A stretch of 64,000 nt of DNA, from contig JBDWDN010000007.1 of assembly GCA_039977295.1 (NCBI GenBank), forward strand, positions 104,268 to 168,267. The letters are read 5' to 3'. Under the pieces are notes generated by a model that worked only from the letters and a program-made list of their open reading frames with translations, was not told the origin of the DNA and searched no databases. The stretch is from Hellea sp039977295 (GTDB taxonomy: Bacteria; Pseudomonadota; Alphaproteobacteria; Caulobacterales; Maricaulaceae). The first letter of the stretch is position 1; each line of letters starts with the position of its first letter. This document shows, piece by piece, positions 1 through 8,726 of the stretch. Position numbers and translations under genes: made by a program.

Positions 1-546
1 CCAGCGCTGGACAAATGTCTTGAAGGCGAAGGCCGCTTTGCCCCGCCTGTTATAGAAGAATTTGACATCGCCACAGCCGATATTGACGGCAGCACTGATT
101 TTGAAACGTGGAAGCCGCGCGATGGTATCAGCGTCGCCGACGCCTTTGCGTTAGGGCTTGATGAGACAAAAACAGCAGACTTGGTAATTGTCGAGAAAGC
201 CGGCGCGCGCCTTCAAAAGATTTATAGAGAAACACCCATCAAGGCCGGCATGACCGTAAAATTTAGTGGATGGTTCTGGGCAGATGAAGACATCACCATG
301 CGCGCTCAAATCGTGCGCTCTTGTTCTGCAGCCACCCCGGTTGAACAGGTCAATACATTCTTCACACTTTCGACCGAGCCGAGGCGCTATGAGATTAGTC
401 ATACCTTTGAGCAAGATCACGCCTGCGCCCTTGTGCAAATTACGGCTGATCCGGATAATACGTCATTTTACGGATGGCGCTACCGTACCGAGTTTACCCC
501 TGCCGCAGTCGCGCCTGCGGAAAATAACGCCCCTACCGAAGAATAA
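1..546 (+). CDS. C-terminal part of a protein with a sugar-binding-like beta domain, start outside window
   Basis: The frame is open from the first base to the TAA at 544-546, so at least 181 residues of a longer protein are present and the start lies upstream of the window. The last ~130 residues alternate hydrophobic and polar residues (for example GMTVKFSGWFWA, then an Arg-Ala-Gln-Ile strand), which looks like a beta-sandwich of the carbohydrate-binding kind; this is inference. The extreme C terminus is Ala/Pro/Glu-rich and probably disordered. It lies 61 bases before the 793-residue glycosyltransferase-like gene on the same strand, so a shared transcript and a role in surface glycan metabolism are plausible. 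I do not recognise the family. Confidence 0.7.
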   Translation, partial: PALDKCLEGEGRFAPPVIEEFDIATADIDGSTDFETWKPRDGISVADAFALGLDETKTADLVIVEKAGARLQKIYRETPIKAGMTVKFSGWFWADEDITMRAQIVRSCSAATPVEQVNTFFTLSTEPRRYEISHTFEQDHACALVQITADPDNTSFYGWRYRTEFTPAAVAPAENNAPTEE

Positions 547-607
547 GCCTCTGATTTCACGGTATTTTTCGGCTGACGCCTCGGGCAGAGTGCGGTAACC
601 TCTCGGT

Positions 608-2989
608 GTGATAGTCTTTGATTATATCTATTATCTTACGCTCAAAGTTGTTTTTGAGCTGCGCCGGCGGCTGCCGCTTTACGCCAATGATCACGCGCGC
701 ATAAATTCGACTTACGCTTTCGCCTTGTTGAAACTTTTTCAGTCCTCGCAGCTCTCTCTAAAATCAAAACGCCGCCTCTTTGAAATTTATGCGAAGCGGT
801 TTTCTATGCCCGTTTCAGTCAAGCGCATGGCCAATACACTCTATTGCGACCCGCAGCGAACCGCGTTTTTGAAATTCCTCTCCGCAGAGGAAATCGATAT
901 TTCGGCCGAACGCTTGCAAAATCGAGTCCTGCATAGTTTGGGCCGCATGCCCAAATATTCTTTAAGGCAAAGCCGCAACTTCAAGGGAAAATTGACGCGG
1001 CCCCTCATGCCCATTTTTTCCACGCGCTACACGCAGCTCATACACATGGCGGGCAAGAGCCGCGCTGAACGATTTTCAATTGCGGATGTTGAAACGCCTA
1101 AAGTTACGGCGCGAAAAGGCTCTGCCATATTATGCCTCCCGCTTGGGCGCTTAGTAAAAGCAGATTTACAGGCGCTCAAAGGTTTTGACGAAATTATCGT
1201 GATGCCGCAAATGCCCTGTGACGTGCCCGTCATTCAGGCGGGAATAAAAGCCGCTTTAGGCGCGCGAATAACCGTCAGGTTTTACGACCCTAAAGACCAT
1301 CATGCCGCGCCTTATTCCAAGGGCGATGCCTTTATCTCGAAGGCCTGTGATGATTTGGGAGGGCAGTTTTTAGAGGCCGCGCTAAGCTCGCCCTCTATTA
1401 GGCGGTTTATTCCAAAAATATTGGATGAAGATTTAGCGCTCGATATTTCAGATATTATCTACCGCCCCATTCAGCGCTTCTACGCGGCGCTACGGTCCGT
1501 CGAGACGCAAGGGCCGTCATTGCCTGTCTATTTTAGCGGGCCTTCCAATGCGCTGCCCCGAACGCTTGCTGTTATCGGGACAAATCCTGTGTTTATTTTG
1601 GGACAAGGCTCTGGCGTGGTTAGCGACGAGGATTCGCAAGATGAATGGCTCCTAAGGCCTTCCACTGCGGAAATGACCAATGGGCTTAACACATTTATGA
1701 AGCTGCTAAAGAAACGCCTTGCCGCCGCCCTGCCGCCTATCCCAACGGACGGGACAAACCATATCTATATCGCAACCAATACCCGCTCTAAAAGTTACGC
1801 GCTGGCCAATAACGTCATAAAAGAAAAACTCATTGATGTTGCGCCCGTGACTATTTTTGATTTCGCCGCGCCCCAAGGACTAAGAAGTATTTCCAAAGCC
1901 AGCCTAGCACCTTGTCTCTATAATGCCCTGCACAGCGCCGATAGCGGCGAGCGGGCTTTACTGTCGCATTTCGTGCAGGCGGGCAGCCGCATGACCTTGG
2001 ACGGGCAGAGCCTAGGTGCCTTTCCCGCCAGCGAAATGAAGGAAATTGTGAGTATCGCATTAGAGCAAAATATTGGCGCGCTTATCGGCAATGTCATTCT
2101 CTACCGCATGATGGAGCAACGGTTAAAAGATGTCAGGAACGCCCAGCTTCTTTTACTGCCGGGCCGCCATGGTAATATTCGCTGCTTAGCGCGCGCCTTC
2201 GAGACAGCGGGTCTGCCTAGCCTGGACGTGCAGGTTCTATTCGTCTCCGAAATGTCGCGCTATAAACCGCCAATGGCTGCTCGCCACACCGTCATCGATA
2301 GCTTCGCCCGTGACCGTTATGTCAATGAATGGGGCAAACCGCCTGCCTCCATAGACCTTATCGGCGCGATCAATTTAGATGAAGACATTAAACAAGCCCG
2401 AAGCTTTGACCGAGAGATCAACCGCAAGTCCCTGCTCGGCGCGCCTAAGGCAAGAACCGTCACATTTGCCTGCCAGCCCTTACCTGACACTGAAATTATA
2501 GCTGCAGTCGAAGCCATTGCCAAAGCCCTTAAGCCGCAGAAGAAACTGCATCTCTGCGTCAAGCTGCATCCCTCGCAATCTGAAAGCCTTTTGGGTCATA
2601 TTAGCGAATTTCTCATGGAAGCCTTCGGAGATAAATCTCGCTATACTGTTTTGCGCAAAGTCAGCTTTGCAAAGGTCATGTCCGTCACAGATATTCTGGT
2701 GAGTTACTTTTCCAATGTCTGCCTCATGGCGCCTGCCTTTAACGTCCCTGTGATAACCCTGCCCAGCTCCGCGCCAATGCCCTCTCTAACGCTCGCCGAT
2801 ATGGGCCTCGCCATTGCCGCCACAACATTGGATGATTTTGACGATAAGCTAAGCACGGTATTATCAAGCAGCGGCCTTGACGACCAAAATCTACCGCCGC
2901 ATCCTTACCTAAGCAAAAACCCGCATATGACGACGCCGGACTCCTTAAACCGTTTGGCGGATGTGGCGCGGCGCGGCTTTAATGAATAA
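608..2989 (+). CDS. large glycosyltransferase-like surface polysaccharide protein
   Basis: A 793-residue protein starting at GTG 608. The C-terminal ~200 residues contain a Val-Lys-Leu-His-Pro-Ser segment followed by a Ser-Tyr-Phe-Ser-Asn motif and a hydrophobic strand ending in Pro-Ser-Ser. This is the arrangement of the donor half of GT-B enzymes such as CDP-glycerol transferases, KpsS-type capsule enzymes and polysialyltransferases. The N-terminal half is Lys/Arg-rich with no signal peptide or obvious membrane segment, so it is probably a peripheral cytoplasmic protein. Its neighbours include an O-acetylase and, 7 kb away, a complete legionaminic-acid pathway, so transfer of a nonulosonate or other capsule sugar is a reasonable guess, not a demonstration. 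Confidence 0.6.
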   Translation: MIVFDYIYYLTLKVVFELRRRLPLYANDHARINSTYAFALLKLFQSSQLSLKSKRRLFEIYAKRFSMPVSVKRMANTLYCDPQRTAFLKFLSAEEIDISAERLQNRVLHSLGRMPKYSLRQSRNFKGKLTRPLMPIFSTRYTQLIHMAGKSRAERFSIADVETPKVTARKGSAILCLPLGRLVKADLQALKGFDEIIVMPQMPCDVPVIQAGIKAALGARITVRFYDPKDHHAAPYSKGDAFISKACDDLGGQFLEAALSSPSIRRFIPKILDEDLALDISDIIYRPIQRFYAALRSVETQGPSLPVYFSGPSNALPRTLAVIGTNPVFILGQGSGVVSDEDSQDEWLLRPSTAEMTNGLNTFMKLLKKRLAAALPPIPTDGTNHIYIATNTRSKSYALANNVIKEKLIDVAPVTIFDFAAPQGLRSISKASLAPCLYNALHSADSGERALLSHFVQAGSRMTLDGQSLGAFPASEMKEIVSIALEQNIGALIGNVILYRMMEQRLKDVRNAQLLLLPGRHGNIRCLARAFETAGLPSLDVQVLFVSEMSRYKPPMAARHTVIDSFARDRYVNEWGKPPASIDLIGAINLDEDIKQARSFDREINRKSLLGAPKARTVTFACQPLPDTEIIAAVEAIAKALKPQKKLHLCVKLHPSQSESLLGHISEFLMEAFGDKSRYTVLRKVSFAKVMSVTDILVSYFSNVCLMAPAFNVPVITLPSSAPMPSLTLADMGLAIAATTLDDFDDKLSTVLSSSGLDDQNLPPHPYLSKNPHMTTPDSLNRLADVARRGFNE

Positions 2990-3025
2990 CGGCCAACGGG
3001 CGGCTAGAATAAACATTACGGAATC

Positions 3026-3043
3026 GCGTCCGCCGGCAGACGC
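3026..3043. terminator. weak hairpin between convergent genes
   Basis: GCGTC (3026-3030) pairs with GACGC (3039-3043) across an 8-base GC-rich loop in the 68-base gap between two convergent genes. There is no T-run, so a terminator role is only suggested by position. Confidence 0.25.
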
Positions 3044-3057
3044 AATATCCCCCGCAA

Positions 3058-4968
3058 TCATTCCTTTTCAGGTAAAGATAAATCGAGTTCGCCGCTTTCG
3101 ACCATTTTGGCGATGACTTCGATTGATCCGACAGTCGAGACGTGGCTGTCATCCAGTGTCAGAGGGAGGCCATCCGTTGTAAGATGTCGGCAGGAGGCAG
3201 GCCCTGTGGGGCATAGGATTTTCATCGGAGAGGCATAGGTGTGGTTGGAATATTCACGTGCCCTGTTTTTATCTGCATCGAAAACTCTTGCGACGAGTGA
3301 CGCGGTGAATTTTTCATTTAATTCAGCCCGCGTAAGATGTCCAAACCGTTGATATTGATCTATCTGGCTCGGCTCATAAAAGGGAATGGGGCCCATTATC
3401 GTGACTTTGGTTGAGCTCCGGCTGGCTATTTTTTCCAGCACGTCCCTATCGATAAAACTCTCTTGTCTTGAACTTGTCTTAAGAGAAGAAATCACAATGT
3501 GCTCTAGGCCAGAGAGATTAAAATCGGTTTTCAAGGTCTCAATAATTGACCTACAGACTTTTGCATCTGCTTTGATGTTTTTAACATTTAACTGACAGCT
3601 ATTCACCGCCATCAACCATACGTTACTCTCTGGATAGGCCGCCTTTATACCTGACCGCCAAGATGCGGCGTGACTGTCGCCGATAATTAATATGTCATTT
3701 TTCTCGGTTGTCAGCGGCGCGCAGCGGCGTTTTAGCGTCTCAAAATCATTTTCATTATTCACCCAGCACATGCCTTTAAGCGATTCCAGATGCCATTCTT
3801 CCTGAAGGCGTTGCAGATCAACTTGGTATTCTTGTGATTGCTCTGTGTCCTCAATAAAGGCTGGCGTTTGCATTAAAAAATAAGCTGCAGCGCCCGCAAA
3901 GACAGCAACAAACGCTAAAAAGGCGAGGTAAACTGATTTCGTTGACTTAAACCATTTTTGGCGCCTGATAGGATTTTCCAGTAATTCAAGCGAGGCCCAA
4001 GATAAAAGAATAGAGGCGCCAATTGCGGCCACAGCTGTCCAATGCCCCCATTGGGGGAATTGGATTTTCACGAATAAGAGTAACGGCCAGTGCCACAGAT
4101 AAAGCGCATATGAAATCTTACCCAGAAACACCATTGGCGGGATTGAGAGTAGTTTTACGGCAAAATTGTTTTGCCCCTTGGTCGCCCAAATGACGATAGC
4201 TGTTCCGAATACGGGTATTGCGGCCCAAGGCGCGGGGAATTGAGCCGTCTCTGTAATGACGAAAAAACTCCCCACGATGAGAACCAACCCAATAGACGCC
4301 GAGAGCAAGGCTATCCCTTGAGAGCGCGGGGGTTTGAGCGCAAAAACAGCCAGAGCTGAACCTATGCCAAGTTCCCAAAATCTTGAAAATATCCCATAAA
4401 ATGCAAAATTTGGGGACGTAAGTGACAGGTAGAAACTATATATAAAACTTGAAACCAAGAGGAATATTAGGATGGGTTTTAATAAAGCCCGCATCTTTAA
4501 TGCCGCTAATAAGAGAAGCGGCATGATGATGTAATATTGCTCCTCCACGCCCAATGACCACATATGGAGAAGCGGCTTCGTATGCGCCGGCCCTCCGAAA
4601 TAATCCGCCGTGAACGCAAAGAACCAATTGGCTGAAAATCCCAATGTCGCCAATAAGCTCCACAGGAAATCCCTCAACGCATCGGCAGAAAGTAAAACCA
4701 AGGCTAAACCAAAACTGACCGTAAGCATAAAGGCCAAGGGCGGGATAAGACGCCGAAAACGCCGCTCATAAAATTTTGCAAATGAGAAGGATTTATCTTG
4801 CATGCCTTGCAAGAGAATAGTCGTGATGAGGAAGCCAGAAATAACAAAAAATATATCAACGCCAACAAAGCCGCCCGGCAATAAAGCGGCATAGGCATGA
4901 AAAATAACGACGGACGCTACGGCGATAGCGCGCAATCCATCAATTTCAGCTCTGTATTTTAAGGTCAA
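3058..4968 (-). CDS. acyltransferase-3 / SGNH O-acetyltransferase (OafA/YrhL family)
   Basis: 636 residues. The N-terminal ~360 residues form the ten-helix acyltransferase-3 domain. It opens with the family signature Tyr-Arg-x-Glu-Ile-Asp-Gly-Leu-Arg-Ala, has the catalytic-type His in Val-Ile-Phe-His-Ala, and carries the Arg-Arg-Phe-Arg-Arg motif after the second helix. The periplasmic C-terminal domain is SGNH-type, with Gly-Asp-Ser-His-Ala-Ala-Ser near residue 425 and a C-terminal Asp-Asp-Ser-His supplying the Asp/His of the triad. Such fusions move acetyl groups across the inner membrane onto lipopolysaccharide, capsule or peptidoglycan sugars. Its start overlaps the stop of the upstream lipoprotein gene by ATGA (4965-4968), so the two are translationally coupled. 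Substrate unknown. Confidence 0.92.
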   Translation of the reverse strand: MTLKYRAEIDGLRAIAVASVVIFHAYAALLPGGFVGVDIFFVISGFLITTILLQGMQDKSFSFAKFYERRFRRLIPPLAFMLTVSFGLALVLLSADALRDFLWSLLATLGFSANWFFAFTADYFGGPAHTKPLLHMWSLGVEEQYYIIMPLLLLAALKMRALLKPILIFLLVSSFIYSFYLSLTSPNFAFYGIFSRFWELGIGSALAVFALKPPRSQGIALLSASIGLVLIVGSFFVITETAQFPAPWAAIPVFGTAIVIWATKGQNNFAVKLLSIPPMVFLGKISYALYLWHWPLLLFVKIQFPQWGHWTAVAAIGASILLSWASLELLENPIRRQKWFKSTKSVYLAFLAFVAVFAGAAAYFLMQTPAFIEDTEQSQEYQVDLQRLQEEWHLESLKGMCWVNNENDFETLKRRCAPLTTEKNDILIIGDSHAASWRSGIKAAYPESNVWLMAVNSCQLNVKNIKADAKVCRSIIETLKTDFNLSGLEHIVISSLKTSSRQESFIDRDVLEKIASRSSTKVTIMGPIPFYEPSQIDQYQRFGHLTRAELNEKFTASLVARVFDADKNRAREYSNHTYASPMKILCPTGPASCRHLTTDGLPLTLDDSHVSTVGSIEVIAKMVESGELDLSLPEKE

Positions 4969-6512
4969 TTTAAACAGGTCCCTATTATCGAAACGGAATT
5001 ATCTCCGGGCGTCAATACCCGCCCTTTTTGCTGAGGTGAAATCCCGCAGCTTATGGAGATTGTATTTTCCGTCATAAGATCATTTCCCAAATCATTCCCA
5101 AGATCAGTTGAAATGAAATATTGTACATTGGCGACTTTATTTCCGGTAAATGTGAAAGGGGTCTCGCTGTTTATATTATTAATCGCCGAGGCTTGGCCCG
5201 CATTTGGTGAGGACACATCCGTAATTTCTGAATGACTTATTTTGATATCCGCGCCGTCTAGCTGAATACCATAAAGCGGGTGAGTGTCTTTGTCTTTCCG
5301 TCCAACAATAGATCTGATCACGACATTTTCCACAGAGATAGCGCTTCCCGTCAAATTGAGCCCCGTTCTATTGTGATAGGCATTTTGTAAATCCTGCAGC
5401 GTCACATCCTGCGCGCTGTTTACCTCTATTCCGCTGTCAAAAGCTCTTACAGTTCCATTGTTGACATTTATAGTCTTGCCCCCATTGATAGTTATTCCTG
5501 CCGCTTGCGACAAAGCCCCTGGCCCGAATATCGTGTGCCCTCCCAAATCGATGTTGACATTGGACGCCCGAATATCCAGGCCCGGGCTTTCAGGGGTATC
5601 TACAAAAATATCATTCTCTAAACAGAAATCACCCCCAAAGGTAATGGACATAGGCTGCGTGATCGAAAAGCAAGTTGCTTCGGACGGATCGCTCTGACCC
5701 AAACTGTTATTGTCAAAAACACAGGCATCGGCCTTGCTGACATTGTTGATAAATTTGTTACTCAGATCGGACCGAATATACGCAAAACTGTTCCCTGAAA
5801 CATCGCAAACGGGCGCCTTAATATCATAAGCAATTGGAGGCGAATTTGCCCAAGGCTTATAACCCAGCATTTTTTCCACATGGGAATCTGTAACCACGGC
5901 CTCTTGACCGTCGATGACAATACCGCGCCATAAATTTCCAGAGGCATCGATTGATTTAACAGAAGCTTTCCCGACATTTCTAAAATGCACACCCGCCAGG
6001 AAGTTATGAATATTGCCATTTTTCACAGTGACATTATTGCGGGCATCGGCGCGAACGCCAAAGCCCTTCGTCTCGGGCAGCAGACTGACAATTGTCCTGC
6101 CATTCAAGTCCAGTGTCACGTCATCTGCCGCAATGACAATGCCGGCGCGGTTAAGTGTATCGGCGAAAATATGATCCGCGAGGCAATAATTGCCAGGCTC
6201 CCTAATGGTCATTGGCGTCCCAAATTCAATACCCTCTTTTATAATGATACAGCCCTTAGGCACGGAGACAGGCTTATCAGACCGTAACGCCTTTAAATCC
6301 AGGTCAAAATTATAGGGAGACTCAGGTCTTTCTGCTGTCGGCAGAAGGCCGCTTAACGCGTCCGGCGCGCGGTTTGAGTTCGGCGAACACCCCATTAAAG
6401 TGATTAACGACACACTTGATATGAGCGGCGGCCCAAGCCAAACACGAGACACCCCAACACAAGACAATAAAGACCTTACGCTATTTCTAACCGCAATTAT
6501 TGAGGATTTCAT
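4965..6512 (-). CDS. right-handed beta-helix lipoprotein
   Basis: 515 residues with an N-terminal signal ending in Leu-Met-Gly-Cys near residue 42, a lipobox-like site, so it is probably a membrane-anchored lipoprotein. The rest consists of two similar halves. Each opens with a short segment ending in Cys-Leu-x-x-(Asp/His)-(Asn/Asp)-Ile/His-Phe, then a strand such as Val-Thr-Leu-Asp-Leu-Asn-Gly, then Asn/Val/Gly-rich rungs (Val-Lys-Asn-Gly-Asn-Ile, Val-Asn-Asn-Gly-Thr-Val). This is the parallel beta-helix pattern of pectate-lyase-like and NosD-type surface proteins. No catalytic residues can be assigned. The 4-base overlap with the downstream O-acetylase suggests that both act on the same surface glycan. 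Confidence 0.75.
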   Translation of the reverse strand: MKSSIIAVRNSVRSLLSCVGVSRVWLGPPLISSVSLITLMGCSPNSNRAPDALSGLLPTAERPESPYNFDLDLKALRSDKPVSVPKGCIIIKEGIEFGTPMTIREPGNYCLADHIFADTLNRAGIVIAADDVTLDLNGRTIVSLLPETKGFGVRADARNNVTVKNGNIHNFLAGVHFRNVGKASVKSIDASGNLWRGIVIDGQEAVVTDSHVEKMLGYKPWANSPPIAYDIKAPVCDVSGNSFAYIRSDLSNKFINNVSKADACVFDNNSLGQSDPSEATCFSITQPMSITFGGDFCLENDIFVDTPESPGLDIRASNVNIDLGGHTIFGPGALSQAAGITINGGKTINVNNGTVRAFDSGIEVNSAQDVTLQDLQNAYHNRTGLNLTGSAISVENVVIRSIVGRKDKDTHPLYGIQLDGADIKISHSEITDVSSPNAGQASAINNINSETPFTFTGNKVANVQYFISTDLGNDLGNDLMTENTISISCGISPQQKGRVLTPGDNSVSIIGTCLN

Positions 6513-6882
6513 TATAACCTACTAAATGAATTTTTGGCGTTACGCCGCGCCTATCACGCCATTATAAAACAGAGTGCTTGAAAGCTGCAAGTGTCATAAT
6601 TTCCGTTAAGTTACTAGGGCAAATTATTATCTGTGAGAGGTTGGGATAGCGTTTCGAGGAAAAGCTTAGCACAGGGTTATCAAGCGAAAGCGCAGATGAC
6701 AAAAATTTACCAGCACAGCCCTATTTTGATGAATATTCGCATATGGCGACTCGAGATTCTCTTATAAGATTGACGGCAATTATGCGGCGCGGGTTTGGGT
6801 AACACCCTCGGCATAAGCGACCACTTTACCTTTGATATGGGACGCGTACTGTGGGGGCTTAGCGGACCTTAGGCGTAGCCTA

Positions 6883-6907
6883 AAAATCGATCCAGTGAAT
6901 CGATTTT
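6883..6907. repeat. hairpin AAAATCGAT-7-ATCGATTTT
   Basis: A perfect 9-base inverted repeat with loop CCAGTGA in the 6.5-7.0 kb intergenic region. It has no G/C-rich core, so it does not look like a classical terminator. It could be a dispersed intergenic element or a structured RNA. Confidence 0.5.
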
Positions 6908-6950
6908 AGTCGGATAAGGCCACGGCAGTGGCTTGGCGGGCATAAGATGA

Positions 6951-6984
6951 GAGGCTTAAATCGCCCAAAGTAAGCCGCTCGATA
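6951..6984 (+). repeat. imperfect direct repeat, left copy
   Basis: This matches 7971-8005 at about 29 of 35 positions with one gap: GGCTTAAA, TCGC, CAAAGTAAG and CTCGA are shared blocks. The two copies flank the HExxH gene at 6997-7875. Confidence 0.6.
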
Positions 6985-6996
6985 GGACTTATTGAG

Positions 6997-7875
6997 TTAC
7001 TTATTTAAGACTCTCCGCCGCCTCTTACGCTTCTCTTCCTCATCGAAAGCGTTTTGCAGAGCCATCAGCTCGGCCCGTCTGTAATGCCAAGTCTGTCTAA
7101 CAGACTCCTTAACCTCATCCCGTGTTCGCCCTTCCAAATTCAGCATTTCCTCGACTGTTCCTAATATATGCTCTCGTGTAATTTCCGTATGCGTGCGTTC
7201 GTGCACGGCGGTTTCACAATAAAGCTTATCCCAAAGAGCCCTCTGCCACTCTTCAACGTCACCAACAGCATGCCATTCGGGCATGGTGAATTTATGTGAT
7301 AAGAAAAACGTAAACTTCGACGGCTCTATAGAGTACATTTCATTGGTATTTTTTACAAAAGCTCCGAGCTCAAAATAATATTTGGGCGCGTGCCCCGCAT
7401 TTGCAAAATACCCTTTTTTCTTGCCCAGAATTGACATTTCGCGTCTGGCTGTCTTCCACGGCCCTACATATATTTCGGGGATAATTCGAGGCGAAGACTC
7501 GTATAGTGTAAAACCATCTTTGCGTTGAAATTTTGTTATCTCCTGCCCTTCAACGTCGTGGTGTTCATTGAATTTCGGGACCAGCGCAGCAGCGTCCACC
7601 GAGACGGGTTGAAAATCTACATAATGGGGAGACTTGGAAAGAAGTGTGGCGGAGTCGCAGCCCCTTGTCTTGACCACCTCCATCACCGGGGCCGAAGCGT
7701 TTTGAGGCTCATAAGGGTCTTGTTTGTGACAGGCCGATATCAATGACGCGCATAAACCCACCATACAACTATATTTGAATTGTTTCAGACGGGCCTTAAA
7801 GGTGGCCGCTGGTTGCTTTGAAACACATAATGACGCTCGAGTTGCCGGTTCAGCTGAATGCAATGGGTTCTTCAT
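6997..7875 (-). CDS. HExxH-containing putative lipoprotein, DUF922-like
   Basis: 292 residues from ATG 7875. Earlier in-frame starts exist (ATG 7947, TTG 7989), but 7875 has GGAG 11 bases upstream and leads soonest into the hydrophobic stretch ending Ser-Leu-Ile-Ser-Ala-Cys, a lipobox; the n-region is still unusually long. The mature part contains Val-His-Glu-Arg-Thr-His-Thr-Glu, a HExxH zinc-metallopeptidase-type motif preceded by a Cys. This layout recalls the DUF922 family of predicted secreted zinc proteases; that assignment is inferred from the motif only. The C terminus is strongly basic (Lys-Arg-Lys-Arg-Arg-Arg-Arg). The gene stands alone between two imperfect direct repeats. Confidence 0.65.
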   Translation of the reverse strand: MKNPLHSAEPATRASLCVSKQPAATFKARLKQFKYSCMVGLCASLISACHKQDPYEPQNASAPVMEVVKTRGCDSATLLSKSPHYVDFQPVSVDAAALVPKFNEHHDVEGQEITKFQRKDGFTLYESSPRIIPEIYVGPWKTARREMSILGKKKGYFANAGHAPKYYFELGAFVKNTNEMYSIEPSKFTFFLSHKFTMPEWHAVGDVEEWQRALWDKLYCETAVHERTHTEITREHILGTVEEMLNLEGRTRDEVKESVRQTWHYRRAELMALQNAFDEEEKRKRRRRVLNK

Positions 7876-7970
7876 TAAAGCGTCTGCTCCGTACTTAAAG
7901 ATAGAATGAGCTTTATAGTATCTTTCTTTATAACCACTTATTGCCATTTTGACTTTTCCAAAGTGTCTGA

Positions 7971-8005
7971 GCGGCTTAAAATCGCTCAAAGTAAGACACT
8001 CGACA
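7971..8005 (+). repeat. imperfect direct repeat, right copy
   Basis: Partner of 6951-6984. It lies just upstream of the start of the minus-strand HExxH gene, so the copy could also carry promoter elements. Confidence 0.6.
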
Positions 8006-8129
8006 ATGTCCGCTCTGGGGATAATCCGTCCCTAAAAAATTTTCCGGCGTTTTCCACGAAGAAGAAGGTGGGACATATTACTTCTTCCCGCCCGCGGGCC
8101 ACAAAGGGTCAGCCTTAAGCCTGTCAGCT

Positions 8130-8519
8130 ATGGCGATTGTGTTTGGCGGCATTGGCTCACTTGGGTTTTTCACGCCGCTCCCGCTCTTACTTACGGCGCT
8201 ATTTGGAATCGCTGGAATCTTCCTCGCCTATAGGGCTCTTAATTTCTGGCTGTTCAAATCTGCGGTCGATATCTCAGATACCGAAGTGACTTTGCGGCGA
8301 GGCTTATTCAGAGGCGGCTTTGACGTCTTTAACCCGTCCGATTTCAGCTCGCTTGACCTCATCGAGGCGATGCAAATTGGGAACAATAAAGTCTACCACA
8401 TTATCGGGCACTTAACTTCGGGCAAGAAAATTAAACTCGCGAAATATTTCATTCGCAAACGCGACGCCGAGAGCTTGATTAGGCGCTTAAGTGAAGACAT
8501 GGGTTTAGCAACGCAATGA
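8130..8519 (+). CDS. small membrane protein with PH-like domain
   Basis: 129 residues from ATG 8130. The first ~45 residues hold two closely spaced hydrophobic helices (Gly/Leu/Phe-rich, then Ala-Gly-Ile-Phe-Leu-Ala-Tyr), followed by a ~80-residue soluble part with the beta-strand rhythm of bacterial PH-like domains (Val-Thr-Leu-Arg-Arg-Gly, then Lys-Val-Tyr-His-Ile-Ile). No catalytic motif is visible. No strong ribosome binding site precedes this ATG, so the true start could differ. Function unknown. Confidence 0.65.
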   Translation: MAIVFGGIGSLGFFTPLPLLLTALFGIAGIFLAYRALNFWLFKSAVDISDTEVTLRRGLFRGGFDVFNPSDFSSLDLIEAMQIGNNKVYHIIGHLTSGKKIKLAKYFIRKRDAESLIRRLSEDMGLATQ

Positions 8520-8726
8520 GTTCATCTGCTTAATCTAGCTCATAAATAACTAAACTGTTGCGACGGACGGTTGAACCCGCAGCTAAAATAGGACACTGAG
8601 TTAACATCAGCTTTGGGGATGAAGTTATGATTATTATAGCGAATAATTCACCCAAAACATGACACTGCCATATTCTCTGGTCATCCAGCCTCTATCTGCT
8701 TACTTTTCTATGTAAAGGAGAAAATT

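Larger units (their letters stand above)
6513..6996. other. 484-base gene-poor AT-rich stretch
   Basis: No credible complete gene is seen. It holds an AAAATCGAT/ATCGATTTT hairpin (6883-6891 and 6899-6907, 7-base loop), a start-less open frame on the minus strand (about 6779-6886) ending in Gly-Val-Thr-Gln-Thr-Arg-Ala-Ala-stop, and the left copy of an imperfect direct repeat (6951-6984). Confidence 0.5.

Noticed and set aside
7906..8118. 70-codon plus-strand frame before the small membrane protein gene
   Set aside because: It overlaps the HExxH gene promoter and direct repeat, and its translation has no recognisable features.
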